DNA of 64,000 bases from Rostratula benghalensis (lineage: Eukaryota > Chordata > Aves > Charadriiformes > Rostratulidae): the NCBI GenBank assembly GCA_013399305.1, contig VXAI01000028.1, positions 3,167,575 through 3,231,574 on the forward strand. The letters run 5' to 3'. The first letter of the stretch is position 1, and each line of letters starts with the position of its first letter. The notes below the pieces were generated by a model. It did no database searches and was not told the DNA's origin. It saw only the letters and a program-made list of their open reading frames with translations. A program made the translations under genes and the position numbers. Positions 54,244-64,000 of this stretch are shown here, in pieces.

Positions 54244-54275
54244 GCATGTGTGTGCACGCACTATATATATATATA
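54244..54275. repeat. Alternating purine-pyrimidine TG/CA then (TA)7 tract
   Basis: The sequence gcatgtgtgtgcacgcac is directly followed by tatatatatatata. Alternation is perfect apart from one C-T step at the junction. A shorter tgtacgtgtgtatgtg lies at 54199-54214. Confidence 0.9.
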
Positions 54276-55342
54276 CTGCAAATTAAAGGGAATTCAGTGA
54301 AGAACAGTACAACTTATTGGAATCACTGACTTCTGCAGAAAGTAGGAAATACTTGTTTTTTCACCTGACTGAATAATGGCTGAGAGATGTAACAGAGCTG
54401 GAGTTTATAAAACAAGCAGAAGAAAAACAATATACTCTCCAGCATAAAGAATCCAAACACACCTTATCTCCCCCTCCTGTTTGATGGGGGAGAACAAGTG
54501 GCAGCAACCACAGCCATCAAAGTAGGCGGCACTGGCTGTGGACAGGATACGGTTGACGAAGCGATAATTAAATCCTTTTCTCTGGCTGCCTAAGCCTGCT
54601 TTCAACTGCATAGCACAGATAAAAATGTCTTTTCTTTGCAAAAGCTCTCAGTCTGGTTTCTGCTATGTAAAACCAAAACTTTGTCAGGGTGACAGCTTTT
54701 CATGAAAAGTTTCCCAAGTCTTTCTGGTTTCCTTGTCTCCAGATCCAGGATGCAGTCTCACTTGGTGTGTTTTACAAAGCTAAGTTTCTCACTAACACAG
54801 AGAGACTCCAAGAAAGTGAGCAGAAGCCACTTTTTATCTGCAGGCAAGTGTCCAATGACCTGAAAGTCCTTTACACAAATTACCCTACTACATTACTATG
54901 CCCCAGACATCTACATTTGCTGCTTTTCCCTAAGCAGTGAGGCTTTGCAAGAAAGGCATAAGTCGCTTCTGGAATCAGAGGTATCATTATGTTCCCCTGG
55001 TCTACAGAAAACATGGTAAGGTAACATTTGGTTATGCAGAAATGCAATAAAGAACACAATTTTTGTATCTGTCATGGTTTTATTTAATTAACTGGCACTA
55101 CTCTAATCATCAATTAATTGCCTGAAATTTTGGATGGTACTTCATTGATTCAGGCCAGCATAACATCATTTCTTATGTTCCAAATGTAATTTAAGTTTTT
55201 CATCAATTTTATTATACAAGAGTTGTTATTATCTTTAAGGGAGCATCAGGCTTTGTGCTAAGCTTTATCTGGACATCTGTCCTGAGACACTTTCCCTGGA
55301 CTGTCAGTCCTGGGTCACTGCAATGTTTGGTGAATCCTCAGA

Positions 55343-55469
55343 GGCCCCAGTGCAGAAAAGCACTCAGGCATGTATGTAACTTGACAATCATAGCTTCAAT
55401 AGTTCATTGACATCAGTGGGAATACTGACGTAGTAAAAATTATACACATGATTAAGCGCTTGGCTGGGC
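55343..55469. mobile_element. Degenerate palindromic element (old MITE-like amniote repeat)
   Basis: The left arm reads ggccccagtgcagaaaagc then actcaggcatgtatgtaact. The right arm, reverse-complemented, reads gcccagccaagcgctt then aatcatgtgtataattt, so the two arms pair imperfectly over about 60 bases. The centre holds cattgacatcagtggg. From memory this matches a family of long-palindrome, non-autonomous DNA elements common in birds, crocodilians and turtles, built on AAGCACTTAAGCATGTG arms and a CCCATTGACTTCAATGGG centre. The family name is not certain. Confidence 0.6.
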
Positions 55470-57122
55470 AAAGACCTGAGCTAATTCTCTTTTGTAAGCA
55501 GATTTGGACACAAATTGATACTACATTTCTATTTTCTTTTATTTATTATAGGATTTTAGGGGAAGGGTAATTTAATCTCCCATCAAAGACTTCATCAAAC
55601 ACAAGCATTAGAACAAACCACTTAAATGTAATTATAATAGTGCATGTCAAAACCACTTAGCATCATATAGGTAAGATGCTGCTGGGCCTAAACTCTGTTA
55701 GCTTGAGGTACCTGAGAACTTCAAAGAGTGCTTGAAAATATATGATTAAATATAAAATAGCAGCAGAAGAAACTGTCTTCTTCCCTCTGTTTAATAAACC
55801 TAAGACATAATGTGAAGAAGCAAACAGAAACCTCCAGGTATATCCGACATATTCCCTTGCTATACCAGACAATGTTTTGTCTCCATATGACAAAAGAAAA
55901 AGAATATGCAAATGCATTTAGGAGTTTATTTGGTTTGTCACATGCTTAATAGGACTAGCTGTACTCAATTCATCATCCATCTGCATCATGCCAAGTGTCT
56001 TTATGCGTTCATGTTCAAATAATCTTCCCTGTTTCAAGATAAGGTGTAAAACTTGCCCACAGCTTTGGAGGCCCCCCTGTGGCTTTAAATTAGCTGAGGA
56101 TGTGCTATATATATTCTTTACCTCTATCAACAACATTGCTGTGCCATATGAAATTGTTGGCATCTGAGGGAAATGTTGATACCTGTATTTGAGCTGATTG
56201 CATTTTGCTCCATATGTATTTTGACCATGTCAAGGCGCTGTTGGTGGAGAAGAGGGGAGAAACTGGATGCGTGCGTATTTGATTCAGTGCTTTGTGAAAT
56301 GACCATGTTCCTGTCTCTCATTGCTCCACGCAAGGTTATGATTATCTCTGAGATGCTTGCATTTATCAAATGGGTGTGGGCTTTTGTACAGAAACATCTG
56401 TATGACAGGCTCAATTTTCAAGACATACAAGCAATAATTCTGTACTAAACAAAAGGCTGGTGTAGCTGATGTGAGTGAATGCCTATCACTAGAAAATAAT
56501 AAGTTAACTGATTGGCCTTCTTTCAAAGTTTAAAAGTAGTAGTGCTTTGTATTGGAGCTGAATACTTCCTAAGTGATTTTTACTTTTTCATTAGCCATTT
56601 TTCCATTCTTTCACTGATGGCACTAGAAAGAAGAGCTGGATTTGTCTTTGCATCGTTTTTGTGAGGTGCTATTTCAATAGGATGTTTTCTGAAAACAGAA
56701 CAATTGAGGCTTTCTTTCCTTTTTAAACTAAATGCATATTTGAATTGCCTTTATCCATGGTATTGTTTTTTGTTTGTCATACTTCCAAGTAAAGTTGTCT
56801 TCATGCAATAGCACGTCTGGCTACGTGAAGCTGGTGAGGTTACTCTGTTTGGAGCTGGTGAAGTTTTGGTCACAAACACCAAGCATGTGCCTCATTTAAA
56901 TACTCAGTCATTTTCTCTTCTGGCCTTTTCTGGTAGCTGACTCTAAACCTGTTTGAAGTGACACTGAGTTCAATACACTTAATTCAGATTGGTGAGCTGA
57001 CCTGCAGCTGCTAGCAGTGGTGTAGAAAATTCTGATTTTTAAAAAAAAATTTTATGTTGCAGAAGGAATATTTGGGAAATACAAGGGCTTTGTGACTCAG
57101 TGCTATTCATGACTTATTTATT

Positions 57123-57160
57123 ACTTATATATGACATATATACTTATATATGACTTGCAT
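57123..57160. repeat. 19-base tandem duplication in AT-rich DNA
   Basis: The 13-mer acttatatatgac occurs at 57123-57135 and again at 57142-57154, a 19-base period. The last bases of the units differ (atatat and ttgcat). Confidence 0.85.
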
Positions 57161-57196
57161 TATTACTATATTACTTACGAAACCATCAGAAGATGG

Positions 57197-57222
57197 TTTA
57201 GTAGTATCATTTAGTAGTATCA
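57197..57222. repeat. Perfect 13-base tandem duplication
   Basis: The unit tttagtagtatca occurs twice in tandem with no mismatch, 37 bases after the 19-base duplication, which suggests a slippage-prone patch. Confidence 0.9.
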
Positions 57223-60200
57223 TTTCATCATACGTCATAGGTTTTGTGAGAAGAGGGCATATAAAGAATCTATTTCCCCATGGTTTTGGAAACAGAAGTG
57301 TAGAGGATAAAGAGAAGATACGGACAGTTTCTGCCATGTAAAATACATTATTGAGCTTTTTACTGTAGGAGGTTCATGCCATTCAGTTGTAATGGCTACT
57401 TTACTGTCCCAGGAGAGCTCTCTTTCTCCATAGTGCATGTTGAACACATCGGGTCTGGTTCACCAGGTCAGTGCCAATTTTGTGGCATGACAAGGTGTTC
57501 AGCTCTTGCAAGTGCCTTGATGGTGTGTACAGATGAAGAGCCTGGTTGCTCCAGGAGGATCTGTGGAAATTCATCCTGTGATTCTTGAGCCAGATCCACA
57601 GTTCAGGTGTGTAAGTTATTTGAAAATTAGTTTCAAGCTGGGGTAACCCAATAACAATTTTGCCTATCAATATTAAATTAAGAAAGTAATCTGGTCTTTC
57701 TACTTGAAGAATGGATCGAATCCCTGAATAAGTCACTCTGATGGTTAATTGCCTGCAGAAATAAAAAGATGTGACCTTTTCCAGCTCTCGGTCTAGCTTC
57801 GCTTTTTAGACAGTAGCTCTTCTGTCAGGCTTCTGTTTGGATAGCTCTTGCATTTTCTCCCAATTGATTCCTATCTGGATTGCTGGAAGTAATAAATCAA
57901 GATTTCTGAAAACCAAACAATATTAGTCTTTTGGGGAAGAATGAATGAAGTGAGGTGGTTACTGGTGGTGCAGTTTTACAATCCAATTTGCTATCTATTG
58001 CCTGCTCTCTGGCAGATAAAAAAACGAGCAGAGAAAACCACATTTTTCAGTGTAGCCTTGTAAGATGCGTTTAACCTGAATGCATGAACTTGGTGGTCCC
58101 AAAAGTTTTGGGAAAGGAAAGCTGTCAGCTCACTGTTAGTCTAATAGTAGCTATTAATCAAAATATAATCAGGTCCAGAGCTCAGGTCAGCAACTGGTTT
58201 TCATTTTGTGTAGCAAAAACAATGTGCATATTCCCTTGAGATTTTTTGATTTCTTGGAAAATGTTCAGTGCATAGTACAGTGCAGTCACTATCACTTTTT
58301 CACATGTGTTATGAAAAATTGCAAATAGCCACATTCAATCTGTGAAACCTTTCTGTTCCTTTCTTCTTCTTCAAAAATTTTCTCATTGTGTCATCTCTTA
58401 AAGATTTTGTTGCTATTTACACTCATCAGGCCACAGCTTTAGTGTTACTTGGGTGCTTTTGAAAATTAGATTCATTTTTGTAAAAAAACAAAACACTTTT
58501 CTAACTAAAGTCAGCACCAGATACAGATTTTTATTTGCCACTTGAATGCGGAAACGGTTACTGTGTTTGCCAGAGGACAAGATACATCTCAGAGATGACA
58601 CTCGCTGATTGTGAGTGAGAAGGACATCTTTTTAAATTGGGAAATGTTTTTTTGCTGATGGGAATATTATACACTGCTGTCAGTGGGAGGGGAGAACGGT
58701 TGTGTGAGGGAAGGAGTATCCAGTAATAGCTTCAAGTCCCTCGGGGTCAGTTGCAATATTTTACAGTAAAGAGGTGTTGACCCTATCATGAAAGCCTCAA
58801 GTTATACTGACTTTTGCTCATACTGCTTAGCAGTAGTGCACAGAGGTCAAAATATCAGATTCTGACCTAATTTTTGAAGAGCAGTATTAAATTTTCCATG
58901 AGATGCCTCAGGGTCAGCTACGTAGCTTTTAATGGGCAAATATTCCAAAAGAAATGTAAAGATATGGTACATTATAAACTATGAGTGTTGGTTTTGTTTT
59001 TGTTTTTTTTTTAAAAAAAATTTCACACTAGGCCTAACTTGGGGGCTTCCAAGTACCTAAAATTGCACTTGGTGTTTTGGCAAAAGCCTGTGATTCAGGG
59101 GAATGTGCTGTTGGATTTTGTGACTGTGGATAAAGTTCATGCCAGCATTTTAGTTTCCTTCTTTGTGTCATTGCCTTGCTTGCATTATGTGTAACCACCA
59201 CAGTACCTCTCCAGAAGTGTGGGTGTGGTGTACACGCTGACAGCTTTAGAACTGCTGTGTTATACTGAATCCAACTTAAATAATTGAAATTGTGGCATTT
59301 GGTACAAGCCTATAGGAATAAATTGGAATAGCTCTTTTGGAGTGAAATCTCCCAGTAATTTCTAAAAAGAATTCCAGAAAAATTTGAATCTGCTTTTTGT
59401 CAGGTACTAAATCCCTTCAATATCACAGCACAGTTGTTATGGGTACCAGATGATCTCCATTGTCCTGCAAAATATAACATCCTCCTGATTTATAAACAAC
59501 CCACAAGACAGCAAAAGCCACCACCCCCACTCCCTTTTTAAAAAATACGATTATAATTCTGTGGTAAGCCATGGAAGGTTTTCCAGGGGTGCCTAAGGAA
59601 AGTAGTGGTTTCTTATCACCAGCTTTCTGTGTGCTCCTGGTCCTGTGGAGGCGGAGGTGGGTACATCTCAGTTTACACACTTATCTCATCATTGTCATGA
59701 GTCCATCCAGCCTTGCTGCAAACATGGACACAGAGTCCTTTCTGGAAGGAGTACAACATTGTCAAATTCTGTACAAACAGCGTTAATTAATGTGAGTCAC
59801 TTTATTCTTGGAATTCATTTCTGCACTGCAAATGGACATAATTATGTGGCTAAATTGAAAGGAGCCATAAACAAAACAGAACTGTCAAGCAAGCCCTGCA
59901 GGAAGCGATCAGCTAAGAGCCTCACCATCGCCGGCTTGTGGAAAAAGCAAGTGCTATCAAGAGAGTAATGGGAGAGAAAGGGTGGTGAAATACCAGCTTG
60001 GCCTTTACATGCAAGGACAGTAAGTTAGGAGTAAGGGGAACAGCAGCTGCGATAGTCACAGGGCTGCAGTCCATGTAGGAATGTGGTGGGCCACCTGCAG
60101 CACACTGTGCACCACCCAGCCATGGTGTTTTCTCTTGCCTTCACCCAGCAAGTTGTGCTGTGAGACATTCCCAGTGATGTGCCTCTGATTTCTACATCAC

Positions 60201-63200
60201 AGCCCAGGTTGTCCTAGTTGGGAAGCCTCAGAGGCACCTGAAGCATTTAGAAGTACGATTGCTATTTGTCAGTTCATTTGCTTTACCTGACCACAGAGTT
60301 TGTTTTTTTTACTTGCATCCTAGGTGGTAGGATATGTTGTTCACAGAACAGAGGAATCGGCTGTATATGATTTTGCTTTGGGTTGCTACGTCCCTTGATG
60401 GCTGTACGCTCTGCTTTTGCAAGGTGGCTTCAGCCTATTGGTGAACCCTCGGGGTGGCATCGCAGTTGCTTGGTGTGGATTGTGGGAGACTCTTAAACCC
60501 ATCCATCTACTCATCTGATAAATGCAGGAGGGCAGAGGACAGAAAGCTGTGGTAAAAGGCAGAAAAGCAGGGAGAGCTGAAATACACATTGAAAATCATG
60601 GGCTTTTCTCTGTATGCCAAGCAAGGTTCTGTTTTGTACTCCAGGATCATAAGAGAAATGGGACTTCTTTTTCTTTAAAGCAGGTGAGCTAAAAGGAGAA
60701 CACAGTGCTGCTGAGCAGGCTGTGCTCTTCAGCAGTGTGTGTCTGTGGTTTATCTCCATCAGAAGAGACTTCCTCTCCCAAGTTCCTCCAGTAGCCAAGA
60801 AGTGGCGAGGCCGGAGCGTGGCATTTGTCGATGCATTTATCTTAGTGTGGCCTCTTTTTTCATTCCCTCAGAGCAACATATTGGCAGGGGCTGTGAGTCA
60901 TGTTACCCTGAGCTGGCACTGACAGCAGTAGGAGGGCGAAGAGGCGATTGTGCTCCCTCCTTCGCACCAGTTCCTCTGCCAATGTGGCATTCAGAGCACT
61001 ACAATGGGATATTGTGCCTCCGGGATTCCACGCTACTGTTTTGATGGGGTGGGGAAGGGGTCATTATTTTTGTACAGTGGGAGCTAGCAATCTGGAACAA
61101 ACTGCTTTAGAAAGTGCCCAACTTTCCTTTCATTATTAACAAAATAAGAAATGTATTATACTGCAAAGGGACTCCATGCTGATTATATTGTGGAGGGGTT
61201 TTTTTCCACTCTTGTCTCAGATATTTTTACCATCAAAAAAGGCTCAGGAAACCCTTTAAGGAATGTTAGTGTTCAACCTCTTGTTTGGGTAAGATGTGCT
61301 ACTAATGGTTGGTAATTTTGCCTTTTTTTTTTTTTTTTTCCCAAGGAAATTCACAAATCTGACTTCTATTTATTTGAGAAGGAAGAAATCTCTTTGTGGT
61401 TAAATGGCTGGTGTGCCTCAGAGGAGCCTGCAGATGCATTGTTTGGAACCAGAGGGAAGTGAAGGGTGGCAGCCTAATTAGTGAGCTAAGATTCCTCTAG
61501 AGACAAACAAGGTGCCAACATCCATGAACAGCTTTCTTAGGAAATGAGCCAGTTCAGCTTCAGGAACTCTTAGGAACACTCAATAAAAACAGAAATATCC
61601 AAGAGTTAGAAGTTCTAGCAAACAGAAGAGGAAAGTCAGTCTTGTGTATTAAGGACACAATCATTATTAGCAGTAAATAGATGTGTTAGAGCACACCAAT
61701 GGCTCAAATTTCCTCCAGTGAACTACAAAGACAAAGTGATGAAGCAGTTCCTACAAACCTTGACCTTTGGTGGTCATCCATTACGAATTTATTATTGGAA
61801 TTTTGTCTCAGTAATTGGTCTGAAGGTTTGCAATAAATTTTGTAATACAGGGGGCTCAGTGATGCTCTGGTCCTGATGTATAAATCAAGTACCCGCCTTT
61901 TGCCTTCTTAAATTTTGGGGATATTTGTGAGTTCACCGCAATTTTGAATAATGTTTCTAGCAGAGTGACAATGATATCTCCGGCTCGTTATTGAGTATAT
62001 TGAGATATGAGAGCCATTCTTCAACATAAACAGCACTTCAGATAGTTGTTTGTGCTGTGTTAGGAATGCCATAGCACCTTTTCAGCAGTCCTTTATGTAT
62101 GTTAATAAAAATGCAAGTCTCATAAATATCCAGGATTGTGGCATGGTAATGTTTTGTTGTTTGTCAAGATTACAGACAGGTGTCAAAAGCCCCTTAGGCT
62201 TTTAGCAGCTAAGTTATGCTTAAGGACAGAGCTGTGTGTTGAAGCTGTCCTCTTCTCCAGAAGCACTGTGCTGCCCAGTGCAAAAGAAGCCAGGGAGGGC
62301 CATTTCTCCCAGCCAAGGGCTGAGGACTTTGGTGGGTACTCAAGGAAGACTCTTCTTCCTCACGGTCCTGTAGCCCAAGGCAAAACATGGTTATGAATTA
62401 ATATGAGACACAGGGGAGGAAGAAGAAGTAGTCTTGGAAAGTAAACAGAAGTATTTTATTTTTGTTACATTTTTAGCATGTTACATAAAATAATGTCTGC
62501 TCCTCTGTGAGCTGCCAGATTATGGTTTGTATTTGCTCTGTTTTCTCTATATTCATCTCTTTTTGTAAAATACAACTAGAACGTAGCTGAATGCATAACT
62601 ATTCCTGTTACTTCTTCAAGGGGGTCTTTTATTTGCATGTGCATTCATGCATTTGTATGTTCTTATACGTGAACCAGCACGGCTGTGACTGTTATGAGTG
62701 CGTTGGTTCCCACTACCACAGTCACCCTTAAACATTAACACTCCCAACAGGCCATTTTTTAAAGCTGGCACACAATTCTTTTATGTCTGGGTAAGGGAAC
62801 TTGTAACTCCAGGTGTCAGGTGTCACTGGTTCTTGGCTTAGACACCTTCTCAGCGTTGAACACTGTTTGGCTTTTTATCAGCACCTTGGTTCACTGCTCT
62901 TTCTGCTGTTCTCCAGAGTGCTTCCATTGTATCCCTAACTGCATTATTTCTGCAGCCAGCAGCCTGCTCCACACAGGTATGCTTCACTAGCTCCTTTCAC
63001 GTCAACAGGAGATTGGTACAACCTAGTGCTTTAGGAGTATACTTTAAAGCAAATCTCCCTTGTTTCACATTGCAGACCTGGCTTGGCATACACAAACCAG
63101 ATGAAACTACATTAGGACTTGTGCTCCAGATGCATATGTAATGTGCTCCCACCACTAGTGGATGTTCATCTCCAGCAATAAGGCAGACCCCCTCCTTACC

Positions 63201-63310
63201 AGAGGCAGATACACAGGAATTGAACATCCAAATTTTCTGCATCAGCAGGATCTTTGCACTACAGAACTGCTCCTAGCAACCTCACTGCTTGCTAATGTAC
63301 AGATAGCCAG

Positions 63311-63645
63311 AGATAGCATAGGATACCAGGCTGGAAGGGACCTTGAGGATCATCTGGTCCAACCTTTCTTGTCAAAAGCACAGCCTGGACAAGATAGCCC
63401 AGCAGCCTCTCCAGCTGAATCTTTAAAGTGGCCAATGTTGTGGAATCCACCACTTCCCTGGGGAGATTATTCCAATGACTTGATTGTTCTCAACAGGAAA
63501 ATTTTTTCTCTTGTGTCCAACTGGAATCTCCCCAGGAGTAACTTTTGCCCATTACTCTTCATTTTTTCAATGTGACTCCTTGTATAAAGGGAGTTTCCAT
63601 CTTCTGTCAGCAGACACCCTGTAAATACTGGAACATGGTGATACA
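63311..63645 (-). mobile_element. CR1 LINE 3' fragment, antisense, another subfamily
   Basis: The + strand shows GGCTGGAAGGGACCTTGAGG, ATCATCTGGTCCAACC, AAAAGCACAGCCTGGACAAG, CCACTTCCCTGGGGAG, ATTATTCCAATGACTTGATT and GTGACTCCTTGTATAAAGGG. These are reverse-complement blocks of the 3' region of a CR1 subfamily different from the one at 35.9 kb. The terminal 8-base repeats are missing or decayed at the left edge. The 137-codon + strand ORF across it (63162-63575) is antisense to the element and is not a gene. Edges are accurate to about 15 bases. Confidence 0.9.
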
Positions 63646-63666
63646 TATCTTGAGAGAGATATGTAT
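63641..63666. other. Perfect hairpin, 10-base arms, at a CR1 edge
   Basis: The arms atacatatct and agatatgtat are exact reverse complements around tgagag. It sits exactly where the CR1 similarity of the fragment at 63311-63645 fades. Confidence 0.8.
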
Positions 63667-64000
63667 ATCTCAACGTTTCTCCCTCCTGCTCTAATTAAAG
63701 GCATCCTGTGATGGTCTTCTGTAATAAGTGATGTTCTGTCACTGACAGCCCATTTCTTCATGCTGGTAGTATTAGACATGCTCAATTTGTAGTCACTGGA
63801 CTTTCCATTTAAGCCTGCTTCAGGATTTATTGTGCTTGTAGAATAAGGTAGATCTGGGAGAGATCTATCAGCCCTGGATTCCCTTATCTCTTAAGATCTG
63901 TCTTCTTCAAAGATTTTAATCAATTACATTGATTTTACCACCCACCTTTAAATCAATTAAATTCCTTTGATTCCTGAGCTTCTCTATAAAAGTATGATAG

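Larger units (their letters stand above)
25566..64000 (+). other. PLCB1: PLCB1 intron 3 (5' part), non-coding
   Basis: This is inferred to be intron downstream of the exon. The next expected coding segment should begin with residues like DPKLRELLDVG, and it was looked for by eye without success. Contents by block: 25.6-32.25 kb is unique AT-rich DNA with a 23-T tract and an octamer-like ATTTGCAT at 30.2 kb. Then comes the N gap. At 32.4-33.2 kb is a GC-richer block with a 149-codon antisense ORF. An antisense CR1 lies at 35.9 kb. The 36-46 kb block is unique with one old repeat fragment. A 162-codon ORF of doubtful meaning lies at 46.1 kb. The 47.9-48.7 kb stretch is unique, AT-rich and hairpin-containing. 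The 54-57.3 kb block has alternating dinucleotides, a palindromic element and tandem repeats. The 57.4-63.3 kb block shows nothing notable. The last 0.7 kb has an antisense CR1. Confidence 0.75.

Noticed and set aside
63162..63575. 137-codon + strand ORF
   Set aside because: Most of it is the antisense of a CR1 fragment, and the peptide has no domain of its own.

Overview
The window looks like avian nuclear DNA from inside one very large gene. It has retrovirus-unrelated LINE fragments of the CR1 type (chicken repeat 1), old amniote palindromic repeats, AT-rich unique sequence, many T and T/G tracts, and no compact genes. The host is most likely a bird; a crocodilian or turtle is less likely. 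The species cannot be told from the sequence. A 130-base run of N shows it comes from a draft assembly.

The only coding segment I can support is one 69-base exon on the + strand (25497-25565). It has a pyrimidine-rich 3' splice site and a GTAGGC donor, and it encodes 23 residues in phase 0. These match the N-terminal PH-domain region of phospholipase C beta-1 (PLCB1), residues about 60-82, which I take to be exon 3 in the usual numbering. The rest of the window is therefore read as the 3' part of intron 2 (1-25496) and the 5' part of intron 3 (25566-64000). No neighbouring PLCB1 exon was found, which fits the very long introns at this point in the mammalian gene.

Layout: 1-22.6 kb is mostly unique intron with T/G tracts, a small CR1 tail (14.7 kb) and old repeat fragments. 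At 22.6-24.0 kb lies a 1.4-kb dead CR1 reverse-transcriptase remnant in the sense direction. The exon is at 25.5 kb. From 25.6 to 32.2 kb is AT-rich unique intron, followed by the N gap. At 32.4-33.2 kb is a more GC-rich block. An antisense CR1 tail lies at 35.9 kb. From 36 to 63 kb is unique intron with a degenerate palindromic element (55.4 kb), TA/TG alternation (54.2 kb) and short tandem repeats. A second antisense CR1 fragment lies at 63.3 kb.

I found no convincing new biological system. The best leads are a possible in-frame cassette exon in intron 2 (9935-9985 or 9935-10003), several perfect short hairpins, a strong T-over-A run bias on the sense strand, and three unique AT-rich stretches that could be conserved regulatory elements.
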